Shown here piece by piece: positions 1 to 5,179 of a stretch of 5,477 nucleotides of DNA. The translations under genes were made by a program, and so were the position numbers. The stretch is from assembly GCA_945632055.1 (NCBI GenBank), contig CALZCU010000089.1, positions 1 to 5,477 on the forward strand. The letters are read 5' to 3'. Position 1 is the first letter of the stretch. Each line of letters begins with the position of its first letter. The notes under the pieces were generated by a model. That model saw nothing but the letters and a program-made list of their open reading frames with translations. It was not told where the DNA came from and searched no databases. This DNA comes from an uncultured Ruminococcus sp. (GTDB lineage: Bacteria; Bacillota; Clostridia; Oscillospirales; Acutalibacteraceae).

Positions 1-1469
1 CTGTAAATTTCCTGGCCGTTCTTAGCCTTTTTGTGCTTTTTCTTTTCGGGAACATAGGCTGTCTGACCGTAGGTGATGAGAAAGAATTTTTCTCCCGGAA
101 TTTCAAAGCCAGCGCTCAATGCTCCCGGTAAAACATAAATTGCCCCTTGCCTGACTTCGCTGAGAGTTTCGCAGAGCTGAGCAGGAAAACCGTCGTTTCG
201 CAGACTGTCGCAGAGATTTTTTGCCGCCTTTTCCGTTCCTGCAAGAATAACACCGCAGGTCTGCACAGTGAAAAGTCCGTTCAAATCCTCGGCAAGCTGT
301 TTGTATGAGCCGTTCCAGCGGTTGAGCTGTTTTGAAGAAAAGCTGATTATTTCGGAAAGATTTATCGGTATGCTTCCGTGAACAAAGTTTTCAAGAAGAA
401 TTGTTCCGTGAGCGTTAAATATGTCGATACATTCGTTAAAGGTCAGTGTGAAACGGTCAAAGCCCCTGCACAGAACTCCGTCCTCAAAGCCCTGCTTCAG
501 CGCTTCACTGCTCTGAAAGTCCATAGCCTTGCCACGCTCGCTGATGTTTCCGAACTCGGAGGTGAAGAAAAGAGCGTCACGCTGAAAATAGTCAAAAAGA
601 CATTCAGGCTTGTCATAAATCTGACCGATGAATTTGTCTGCATTTGCAATTTGTGCGCCGTTTCTGATAAGCTCCGCTTCTTCAAGGAGCTTTTCCTTAG
701 CCTTTGCGCTGTTTTTTGAGCGCAGAAGATTTGCCTTGTGAACGATTTTGTCGGCAAGCGCAGTCCTGTCCTCAATGATGATTTCCGTTGAGGGAGTGAG
801 CTTTATTTTGCCTGCCTTTTTAAAGCGGCGCTGAGTTTCAATGTCAAAGAAGCTCAGGTCGGTGATTTCATCTCCCCAGAATTCCGCCCTTACGGGATAT
901 TCCGAATCGGGCATAAAGAAGTCGAGAATACCGCCTCTGAGCGAAAACTGACCGCTTCCCTCAACTGCGTCAAAGCGTTCATAGCCGAGCAGGGTGAGGG
1001 AGCGCACAGCCTTGTCGAGAGGAAGCTCCTTGCCCTCCTCAAAAATAACCGTAGACTCCGAAAGCACCTTTCTCGGAACAGTAAGCTGACTTGCGGCGTC
1101 AATGCAGGAAATGACAGCGTCGCAGTCATTGTCAATCAGCTTTAAAAGAACCTTAAGCCTTGCGTGCTCGTATTCGTGCGATTTGCTCTGAAAATCAAGG
1201 AAGTTGTAGTCACGCACAGGATAAACGCAGGCGTTAAGTCCCATACTGCAAAGGTCGTTGCAGAGCGTCTGAGCTTCCTTTTCGTCGGAAGCAACGCAAA
1301 AAGCCGTGACGCCCTTAAGGCGGCACAGCGAGTATATTACAGCAGCTTTGTTAACAGCTGACAGCCCCGAAACACAGAGGGATTTGCCTGTTTTTGCGTT
1401 TTTTAAAAGCGATTTAAAAGCAGGCGAATTTTTCAGAGCGTCAACTATAAAATTCATTTTACCTTTCAT
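1..1469 (-). CDS. mfd: Transcription-repair coupling factor Mfd, N-terminal 489 residues (cut by window edge)
   Basis: Mfd is a cytoplasmic ATP-driven translocase that removes RNA polymerase stalled at DNA lesions and recruits UvrA to start nucleotide excision repair. Translating the minus strand gives an open frame of 489 residues to the left edge. The full family is about 1150 residues, so the RNAP-interacting domain, the helicase motor and the C-terminal domain lie outside. The UvrB-homology module is visible. Residues about 30-75 resemble UvrB domain 1a with a degenerate nucleotide loop (SGLSAVNKAAV), as is known for Mfd. Residues about 168-215 carry the family block with GSGQFSLRGGILDFF, then AEFWGDEI and ETQRR. 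Residues about 442-470 (YVLPGALSAGFEIPGEKFFL) match the stretch just before the polymerase-binding domain. The start at 1469 has AGGA eight bases upstream; an in-frame ATG at 1457, with AAAGG four bases before it, is the alternative. The gene begins 19 bases after the pth stop, so it is probably cotranscribed with pth. B. subtilis has a small gene (fin) here; none fits in this gap. Confidence 0.95.
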   Translation of the reverse strand, partial: MKGKMNFIVDALKNSPAFKSLLKNAKTGKSLCVSGLSAVNKAAVIYSLCRLKGVTAFCVASDEKEAQTLCNDLCSMGLNACVYPVRDYNFLDFQSKSHEYEHARLKVLLKLIDNDCDAVISCIDAASQLTVPRKVLSESTVIFEEGKELPLDKAVRSLTLLGYERFDAVEGSGQFSLRGGILDFFMPDSEYPVRAEFWGDEITDLSFFDIETQRRFKKAGKIKLTPSTEIIIEDRTALADKIVHKANLLRSKNSAKAKEKLLEEAELIRNGAQIANADKFIGQIYDKPECLFDYFQRDALFFTSEFGNISERGKAMDFQSSEALKQGFEDGVLCRGFDRFTLTFNECIDIFNAHGTILLENFVHGSIPINLSEIISFSSKQLNRWNGSYKQLAEDLNGLFTVQTCGVILAGTEKAAKNLCDSLRNDGFPAQLCETLSEVRQGAIYVLPGALSAGFEIPGEKFFLITYGQTAYVPEKKKHKKAKNGQEIY

Positions 1470-1488
1470 TTTTATTATCCTGTTACTT

Positions 1489-2082
1489 TTAATTGTATAA
1501 ATTCATTGCACGGTCGATTTTGCCGTCAATTATCAGCTCGACAGCCTTTGCGGCATTGTCAAACATTGTGCCGAGCGTTTTAAATTCATCATCGGTGAAT
1601 TTTGACAGCACCCAGTCGGCTAAATCCCAATGCGGATTCGGCTTTGCACCTATGCCGATTTTAATTCTTGGGAAGTTTTCACTGCCGCTCAAGTAAATTA
1701 TGCTCCGCATACCCTTCTGACCGCCGTCGCTTCCCTTGGAGCGGATACGCATTTTGCCCACATCAAGGGATATATCGTCAAATAATATTATCACATTTTC
1801 AGGCGGAATTTTGTAGAAATTCATAGCCTCAACAACAGCCTGACCGCTGTTGTTCATATAGGTGGTCGGCTTCATAAGCATCGCTTTTCTGCCTGCAATA
1901 TTACATTCGCCCACAAAGCTTTTGAATTTGATTCTGTTCACATTGCAGTTGAACTTTTCGGCAAGGTGGTCAAGCGCAAGCCAGCCTGCATTGTGGCGGG
2001 TGTTTTCGTATTTTTTGTCGGGATTTCCCAGCCCGACAACAAGATATTCAATTGAGCCTGAAAGTTTATTTTTTCCGAACAT
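1489..2082 (-). CDS. pth: Peptidyl-tRNA hydrolase
   Basis: Pth cleaves the ester bond of peptidyl-tRNAs dropped from the ribosome, recycling tRNA in the cytoplasm. At 197 residues it has normal family length. The core signature is VVGLGNP (residues 15-21) followed by YENTRHNAGW (25-34), with the catalytic histidine at H30 and the N20 equivalent of E. coli N10. KPTTYMNNSG (71-80) holds the substrate-binding M76-N77, and FDDISLDVG (101-109) holds the catalytic aspartate, most likely D102. Two features are odd. There is a roughly 10-residue extension (MFGKNKLSGS) before the usual start of the fold. The conserved GGHNG loop reads GGQKG (residues 120-124), so the residue aligned with E. coli N114 is lysine. 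The start is supported by AGGAG (2089-2093) six bases upstream, and no in-frame ATG lies nearer the fold. The gene follows the membrane-protein gene by 24 bases and precedes mfd by 19, consistent with one operon. Confidence 0.95.
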   Translation of the reverse strand: MFGKNKLSGSIEYLVVGLGNPDKKYENTRHNAGWLALDHLAEKFNCNVNRIKFKSFVGECNIAGRKAMLMKPTTYMNNSGQAVVEAMNFYKIPPENVIILFDDISLDVGKMRIRSKGSDGGQKGMRSIIYLSGSENFPRIKIGIGAKPNPHWDLADWVLSKFTDDEFKTLGTMFDNAAKAVELIIDGKIDRAMNLYN

Positions 2083-2106
2083 TTTTATCTCCTGTTTTTA
2101 AAAATA

Positions 2107-2559
2107 TCATATCGGCTGTTGTGACAGTACAGCGTTTTTATAGCTCAGCAATATGTGACACGGTGCAAATATCGCCGCAAGGATAATAAGCGGAACGGAT
2201 AATATAAGCACACCGCTGAACATAAAAACAATTGACGGAATAATTGACAGTGCCAATGCACGAAAAACGGAATTTTTCTTAAAACATATACCAAAAATCA
2301 CGCAGTATGTAATCACAAGAATTGCGTTTGTTGCAGCGTAAACAGGCAGTGCATTTTCAAACCAAAAGCCGAAATATGTTCCGGGAATATTAAAAATCAT
2401 AAGTCCGAAGCAGCCGAACCGTCCAATCTGCTCAAGCACCTCAACGGTTTTGTTGTGCCAATAGTTTTTAAAGCCGTCCTTGACTCGCAGAGCAAAAGCT
2501 ATGTTCGGTATCATAATAATTGCTATGATTTTCAGACCGTAGATATTAAACCAATCCAT
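2107..2559 (-). CDS. Small multi-pass membrane protein of unknown function
   Basis: I do not recognise a named family. The 150-residue product is strongly hydrophobic, with probable membrane spans at about residues 7-24, 48-67, 72-93 and 99-139; the last stretch is long enough for two, so four or five spans. A short polar loop (about 25-47, with KDGFKNYWHNK and VEVLEQIGR) separates the first two. Features that could be conserved are MIPNIAFALRVKDGF near the start, GRFGCFG (47-53) at the second span, and CHILLSYKNA (134-143) at the end. There is no signal-peptide cleavage site or enzyme motif. The start is supported by AGGA (2567-2570) seven bases upstream. It sits where B. subtilis carries ctc (ribosomal protein L25) between prs and pth, and it is 24 bases ahead of pth, suggesting cotranscription. 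Coding status is well supported by length, start site and spacing; the function is not known. Confidence 0.8.
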   Translation of the reverse strand: MDWFNIYGLKIIAIIMIPNIAFALRVKDGFKNYWHNKTVEVLEQIGRFGCFGLMIFNIPGTYFGFWFENALPVYAATNAILVITYCVIFGICFKKNSVFRALALSIIPSIVFMFSGVLILSVPLIILAAIFAPCHILLSYKNAVLSQQPI

Positions 2560-2596
2560 AAATAAATCCTATTAAAATGGTGTCATAAACTTAAAG

Positions 2597-2625
2597 ATTT
2601 TATATGCTTTTCAGTGCAATTGTAA
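2597..2625 (-). promoter_or_regulatory. Possible sigma-A promoter for the membrane protein-pth-mfd operon
   Basis: On the minus strand, TTACAA (2620-2625) and TAAAAT (2597-2602) are separated by 17 bases, about 40 bases before the membrane-protein start. The -10 matches five of six consensus positions and the -35 only three. It lies downstream of the repeat array and its hairpins in the direction of transcription, where a fresh promoter would be needed if transcription from prs stops at them. AT-rich context makes chance matches common. Confidence 0.35.
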
Positions 2626-2638
2626 TTTTTAAAACAAA

Positions 2639-2720
2639 CAATACGGTCTGGAAACCGAATTTTTAATTATCCGACAATTCTCCTTGAGCTTAAGATAAGA
2701 ATTAAAATTTCCAAACGGAA
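2639..2720. repeat. Tandem repeat unit 1 (82 bases)
   Basis: This is the most diverged of the three full units. It starts CAATACGGTC and shares the central block CCGAC..TTCTCC..GAGCT and the tail GATAAGAATTAAAA with unit 2. On the plus strand it can form an outer stem of GGTC(T)GG (2645-2651) with CCGAC (2671-2675), with one bulged T, around an inner AATT/AATT stem (2658-2661 with 2665-2668). It ends in a short hairpin, TTCC (2709-2712), loop AAAC, GGAA (2717-2720). Confidence 0.85.
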
Positions 2721-2803
2721 CAATACGGTCGGGAAGCCGAGTTATTTCAATAATCCGACTGTTCTCCACGAGCTAAGATAAGAATTAAAACTTCCAAAAG
2801 GAA
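2721..2803. repeat. Tandem repeat unit 2 (83 bases)
   Basis: This unit aligns end to end with unit 1 and almost base for base with unit 3 over its first 55 or so bases. The outer stem is CGGTCGG (2726-2732) with CCGACTG (2755-2761), seven pairs with one G-T. The inner stem is GTTATT (2741-2746) with AATAAT (2749-2754). Its terminal hairpin is TTCC (2792-2795), loop AAAA, GGAA (2800-2803). Confidence 0.9.
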
Positions 2804-2876
2804 CTAAACGGTCGGGAAGCCGAGTATTCTCGACAATCCGACTGTTCTCCACGAGCTAAAATACTCGAACTAAAAT
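2804..2876. repeat. Tandem repeat unit 3, with altered 3' end
   Basis: The first part is nearly identical to unit 2, including CGGTCGGGAAGCCGAG and CCGACTGTTCTCCACGAGCT. The outer stem is the same seven pairs (2809-2815 with 2838-2844). The inner stem is different in sequence, CGAG (2821-2824) with CTCG (2829-2832), but still pairs. Where units 1 and 2 end in the TTCC-GGAA hairpin, this unit runs into the GC-rich hairpin at 2877-2900. Confidence 0.88.
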
Positions 2877-2900
2877 AAGCGGGTGTGTTGCAACCCGCTT
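2871..2900 (-). terminator. Probable terminator after prs (minus strand)
   Basis: AAGCGGGT (2877-2884) and ACCCGCTT (2893-2900) form a perfect eight-pair stem with an eight-base loop. Read on the minus strand, the stem is followed by ATTTTA, a short T tract. The hairpin lies about 160 bases after the prs stop. The stem is strong but the T tract is only four long, so termination may be partial. Confidence 0.55.
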
Positions 2901-2925
2901 GTCTTAAGTTATAGGAAATTGCTCG

Positions 2926-2963
2926 AAAACGGTCGGGCAAAGAAGGCTTGATAATATCAACCT
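2926..2963. repeat. Degenerate fourth repeat unit
   Basis: ACGGTCGGG (2929-2937) matches units 2 and 3 exactly, after which similarity fades. In the place of the inner stem there is a hairpin, TTGATA (2948-2953), A, TATCAA (2955-2960), extended by AGG/CCT across a bulged C. It lies 121 bases after unit 3 rather than about 82, and the outer stem is not kept. It may be a decayed copy or a chance nine-base match beside an unrelated palindrome. Confidence 0.45.
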
Positions 2964-2980
2964 GTCTGCTCGAACTGCGT

Positions 2981-3002
2981 GTCGAGGCACTCGACTGTTT
3001 TT
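2981..3002 (+). terminator. Terminator-like hairpin with T run on the plus strand
   Basis: GTCGAG (2981-2986) and CTCGAC (2990-2995) form a six-pair stem around GCA, followed two bases later by TTTTT (2998-3002). This is the shape of an intrinsic terminator for rightward transcription. No rightward gene lies to its left, so it would end either an unannotated plus-strand RNA across the repeat array or antisense transcription toward prs. On the minus strand the same stem has no T run. Confidence 0.5.
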
Positions 3003-3058
3003 ATTCCTGCATTATGGAAAAATATATCGAAAGTTGCCAAAAGCCGAAAAAAGATTTA

Positions 3059-4018
3059 TCAGCCGAAAGCAGGTGTGAAAGGCTTGTCGTTGTAAATTCT
3101 TGCAATAGCCTCAGCGAAGGTGGGAGCTACGGGAAGAATTGTGAACTTGTCAATCATCTTCTCCTCGGGAACAGGGATAGTGTCGAGAAGAACAACCTCT
3201 TTGATTGCACTGTTCTTGATTCTCTCAATTGCAGGACCGGAGAGAACAGCGTGTGTTGCACAGGCGTAAACCTCGGTTGCACCGCCCTTTTCAACGATTG
3301 CGTTTGCGGCGTTGCAGAGTGTGCCTGCTGTGTCAATCATATCGTCGACGAGGATAACCTTTTTGCCCCTTGCGTCACCTATAATGTTCATAACCTCGCA
3401 GACATTTGCTTTTGGTCTGCGCTTGTCGATGATTGCAAGACCTGTGCCGATTCTTGAAGCAAAGTTTCTTGAACGGGTAACGGAGCCGAGGTCGGGAGAT
3501 ACTACAATGTAATCATCGGTGTTGCCGCCGATTTTTTCTCTCATATGATTTGCAAGCAGAGCCGCACCGTGAAGATGGTCAACGGGAATGTTGAAGAAGC
3601 CCTGAATCTGGTTTGCGTGAAGGTCCATGGTAAGCACACGGTCTGCGCCTGCGCTTGTGATGATGTCAGCGCAAAGCTTTGCCGAAATCGGATCTCTCGC
3701 CTTAGCCTTTCTGTCCTGTCTTGCATAGCCGAAGTAAGGCATAACGGCTGTGATTCTTGCAGCAGATGCGCGCTTCATAGCGTCAATCATAATGAGCATT
3801 TCCATAAGATTGTCGTTAACCGGAGTGCAGGTTGACTGAACAATAAAGCAGTCGCTTCCTCTTACGGACTCGTGAAGCGAAACAGCAATTTCGCCGTCGG
3901 AGAACTGTGTGCAGTCGCTCTTGCCGAGGGGCAGACCAAGACAGCCTGCAATGCCCTGAGCAACATCAACATTTGAACTGCCAGTGAAAATTTTGATGTC
4001 CTTGCCGTGAAAATTCAT
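3059..4018 (-). CDS. prs: Ribose-phosphate pyrophosphokinase (PRPP synthetase)
   Basis: This cytoplasmic enzyme transfers pyrophosphate from ATP to ribose 5-phosphate, making PRPP for purine, pyrimidine, histidine, tryptophan and NAD synthesis. At 319 residues it has the usual length of a class I enzyme. The family landmarks appear in order: FTGSSN near the N-terminus, FSDGEI (39-44), the ATP-binding YARQDRK (98-104), MDLHANQIQGFF (131-142) with the metal-binding histidine H134, VSPDLGSVTR (173-182), the flexible-loop KRR (199-201), and the PRPP-binding loop VDDMIDTAGT (224-233). The start at 4018 has AGGAG (4027-4031) eight bases upstream. It begins 71 bases after the stop of the glmU-like gene, a pairing conserved in Firmicutes, and probably shares its transcript; a weak internal promoter in the gap cannot be excluded. 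Nothing in the protein looks abnormal. Confidence 0.97.
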   Translation of the reverse strand: MNFHGKDIKIFTGSSNVDVAQGIAGCLGLPLGKSDCTQFSDGEIAVSLHESVRGSDCFIVQSTCTPVNDNLMEMLIMIDAMKRASAARITAVMPYFGYARQDRKAKARDPISAKLCADIITSAGADRVLTMDLHANQIQGFFNIPVDHLHGAALLANHMREKIGGNTDDYIVVSPDLGSVTRSRNFASRIGTGLAIIDKRRPKANVCEVMNIIGDARGKKVILVDDMIDTAGTLCNAANAIVEKGGATEVYACATHAVLSGPAIERIKNSAIKEVVLLDTIPVPEEKMIDKFTILPVAPTFAEAIARIYNDKPFTPAFG

Positions 4019-4058
4019 TGTAATAACTCCTTTTCGTATAATTTGAGAATTATTTATG

Positions 4059-4075
4059 GTTAATGAATGATTAAC
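4059..4075. repeat. Short inverted repeat in the glmU-prs gap
   Basis: GTTAAT (4059-4064) and ATTAAC (4070-4075) are perfect inverted arms around a five-base spacer, about 40 bases upstream of the prs start. The spacing would suit a protein-binding half-site pair. The arms are AT-only apart from the end bases, so the hairpin is weak, it has no T tract, and chance is a fair explanation in this AT-rich gap. Confidence 0.3.
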
Positions 4076-4089
4076 ATTATTTTAAATTA

Positions 4090-4839
4090 TTAGCAGGTGT
4101 AGCCCTTCGCTCTTGCAATTTCGTTAAGCTCCTCAAGCTGAGCAGGGTCGTTTGCACCGAGAACGGTGTCACTGCATTCGGCAGTGTATGCGCCGACCCT
4201 TCTGCCGTCCGACAAAAGAAGCTTTATTGCGTCGGGAAGATAATATTCCCTTGCATTATTGTCGGATTTGATTCTGTCAAGAACCGACAGGAGAAGCTCG
4301 CAGTCAAACCAGAAGCCGCCCGAATTGACCTCGTTGATTTTCAGAGTTTCCTCGTCAGCGTCCTTCTGCTCAACAATTGCCTTAAGCTGACCGCTTTCGT
4401 CACGCACGATTCTTCCGTAGCCCGACGGATCGTCTACATTTGCGGAAATTACGGTGGCGGCAGAATTGCTTTCTGTATGCTGTGCAAGAGATTTTTCAAT
4501 TGTGTCACTCGTCATAAAGGGAGCGTCGCCGTTGAGAATAACAACATTTCCGCTGTGATTTTTCAGGAATTCCTTAGCCATCATAACAGCGTGTCCCGTT
4601 CCGAGCCGTTCAGCCTGAAAAACGCTTTCAACCTTAAAATCAAGAGTAGAAATAAACTCGTCGATACATTCCTTTTTAAAGCCCTTTACAATGCAGATGT
4701 CGTCAATTCCTGCATTTTTCAGTGCGGAAATAACCCACGCAAGCATAGGCTTGCCCAGAACAGGGGAAAGAGTTTTCGGCTTGTCTGACTTCATTCTCTT
4801 GCCCTCGCCGCCTGCAAGAATGATTGCACAGTTGCTCAT
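4090..4839 (-). CDS. glmU: GlmU-like UDP-GlcNAc pyrophosphorylase, uridylyltransferase domain only
   Basis: The 249-residue product is a single nucleotidyltransferase domain that closely follows the N-terminal half of GlmU, which makes UDP-GlcNAc from UTP and GlcNAc-1-phosphate for peptidoglycan. Visible landmarks are the nucleotide loop LAGGEGKRM (8-16) with R15, SDKPK (18-22) with K22, Q75, GTGHA (80-84), the metal-binding D105 in NGDAPF, GYGRIVR (140-146), VEQKDA (156-161) with E157, N172 in EVNSGG, EYYLPDAI (198-205), and N230 in GANDPAQL. These match the E. coli residues R18, K25, Q76, D105, E154, N169 and N227. The protein stops about 19 residues after that asparagine, so the left-handed beta-helix acetyltransferase half (full GlmU is about 456 residues) is missing. 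The 71-base gap to prs cannot hold it. The start has GAGGTG (4844-4849) close upstream. It could use another sugar 1-phosphate; genomic position beside prs favours GlmU. Confidence 0.85.
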   Translation of the reverse strand: MSNCAIILAGGEGKRMKSDKPKTLSPVLGKPMLAWVISALKNAGIDDICIVKGFKKECIDEFISTLDFKVESVFQAERLGTGHAVMMAKEFLKNHSGNVVILNGDAPFMTSDTIEKSLAQHTESNSAATVISANVDDPSGYGRIVRDESGQLKAIVEQKDADEETLKINEVNSGGFWFDCELLLSVLDRIKSDNNAREYYLPDAIKLLLSDGRRVGAYTAECSDTVLGANDPAQLEELNEIARAKGYTC

Positions 4840-4893
4840 ATTGCACCTCTATTATTATATGAAAATAAAAACTGACCTTGCATTAAATCATTG

Positions 4894-4920
4894 TCGGTAT
4901 CAAACAATCAAGCATACCAA
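4894..4920 (-). promoter_or_regulatory. Hairpin in the glmU leader
   Basis: Read on the minus strand, TTGGTAT (4920-4914) can pair with ATACCGA (4900-4894), seven pairs with one G-T, around a 13-base loop, just after the predicted transcription start. It has no T tract, so it is not a simple terminator. The function is unknown and the stem is modest. Confidence 0.3.
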
Positions 4921-4931
4921 CAGATATTAAT

Positions 4932-4959
4932 ATTATCGCATAAAATATACAAATTTCAA
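4932..4959 (-). promoter_or_regulatory. Sigma-A promoter driving glmU-prs
   Basis: On the minus strand, TTGAAA (4954-4959) and GATAAT (4932-4937) are separated by 16 bases, each matching five of six consensus positions. A TG one base before the -10 (TGCGATAAT) gives an extended -10. A/T runs lie upstream. The expected start is near 4925, leaving a leader of about 85 bases. Confidence 0.7.
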
Positions 4960-5082
4960 GTAAAATTTACAAAAAAACAATAATCCTGCATAAATTAAAC
5001 GATTTATACAATATTAATAAAATTTGCAACGGTTTTTTATAAGAAAAAATTTCAAAAAAATGTAGCTATTTACGCTAATATT

Positions 5083-5091
5083 TGCTATAAT
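5083..5091 (+). promoter_or_regulatory. Extended -10 promoter for ppdK
   Basis: TGCTATAAT is a perfect TATAAT (5086-5091) with the TG extension. No good -35 box lies at 16-18 bases (TAGCTA at 5063-5068 is poor), which is usual for extended -10 promoters. AT-rich sequence lies upstream. The expected start is near 5098, giving a leader of about 80 bases. Confidence 0.65.
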
Positions 5092-5095
5092 AACT

Positions 5096-5156
5096 TGTAG
5101 GCTTATACATGTAGGCAGGCTTTCTTATGTCTTGCCTCAGCCGTATATCTATATAC
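5096..5156 (+). promoter_or_regulatory. Structured ppdK leader: direct repeat and two stems
   Basis: TGTAGGC occurs twice, 14 bases apart (5096-5102 and 5110-5116), the first copy at the predicted transcription start. AGGCAGG (5113-5119) can pair with CTTGCCT (5131-5137) around an 11-base loop, with one G-T pair. A second near-palindrome, GTATAT (5143-5148) with ATATAC (5151-5156), follows just before the ribosome site. It matches no riboswitch class I recognise and has no terminator T run. Confidence 0.35.
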
Positions 5157-5165
5157 CATATTTAT

Positions 5166-5171
5166 AGGAGG
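5166..5171 (+). promoter_or_regulatory. Strong ribosome binding site of ppdK
   Basis: A perfect AGGAGG lies eight bases before the ATG at 5180 and fixes the start codon. Confidence 0.9.
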
Positions 5172-5179
5172 ATTCCAAA

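Larger units (their letters stand above)
2560..3058. other. 499-base gene-free region between prs and the membrane-protein gene
   Basis: No convincing coding frame was found here; the plus-strand frame that enters from 2948 runs antisense through prs and is a shadow. From left to right the region holds an AT-rich possible promoter (2597-2625, minus), three imperfect tandem units of about 82 bases (2639-2876), a strong GC-rich hairpin (2877-2900), a degenerate fourth unit (2926-2963), and a second strong hairpin with a T run on the plus strand (2981-3002). The remaining 56 bases up to the prs stop show nothing recognisable. Confidence 0.8.
4840..5179. other. Divergent control region between glmU and ppdK
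   Basis: This is a 340-base, strongly AT-rich stretch between divergent genes, with no coding frame of note. It holds a leftward promoter (4932-4959) with a leader of about 85 bases to glmU and a rightward extended -10 promoter (5083-5091) with a leader of about 80 bases to ppdK. Between the promoters (about 4960-5060) are A/T runs that could act as UP elements for either side. A second weak leftward promoter may exist near 4999-5030. No known riboswitch or operator was recognised. Confidence 0.75.

Noticed and set aside
378..719. Plus-strand frame of 113 codons
   Set aside because: Wholly antisense to mfd, whose frame is open and carries family motifs throughout; a shadow frame.
1470..1488. 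A fin-like small gene between pth and mfd, as in B. subtilis
   Set aside because: Only 19 bases separate the two genes, which hold just the mfd ribosome site.
2639..2963. CRISPR array or integron attC array
   Set aside because: The ~82-base units abut directly without unique spacers, are too long and diverged for CRISPR repeats, and no cas genes, integrase or cassette genes are nearby.
2948..3457. Plus-strand frame of 169 codons, cysteine-rich
   Set aside because: About 400 bases run antisense through the unmistakable prs gene; no ribosome site and no recognisable domain. The cysteine richness comes from reading the opposite strand of prs codons.
4019..4089. Remnant of the GlmU acetyltransferase domain downstream of the stop
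   Set aside because: The gap is 71 AT-rich bases with stops and no hexapeptide-repeat coding pattern, so there is no sign of a recent frameshift.
4477..4930. Plus-strand frames antisense to the start of glmU
   Set aside because: They overlap the nucleotide-binding region of the glmU-like gene on the other strand, with no ribosome site or family resemblance.
5040..5060. T run and A run (GGTTTTTTAT..AAAAAA) as a terminator
   Set aside because: The pairing is only A-T in an AT-rich promoter region, with no GC stem and no gene ending nearby.
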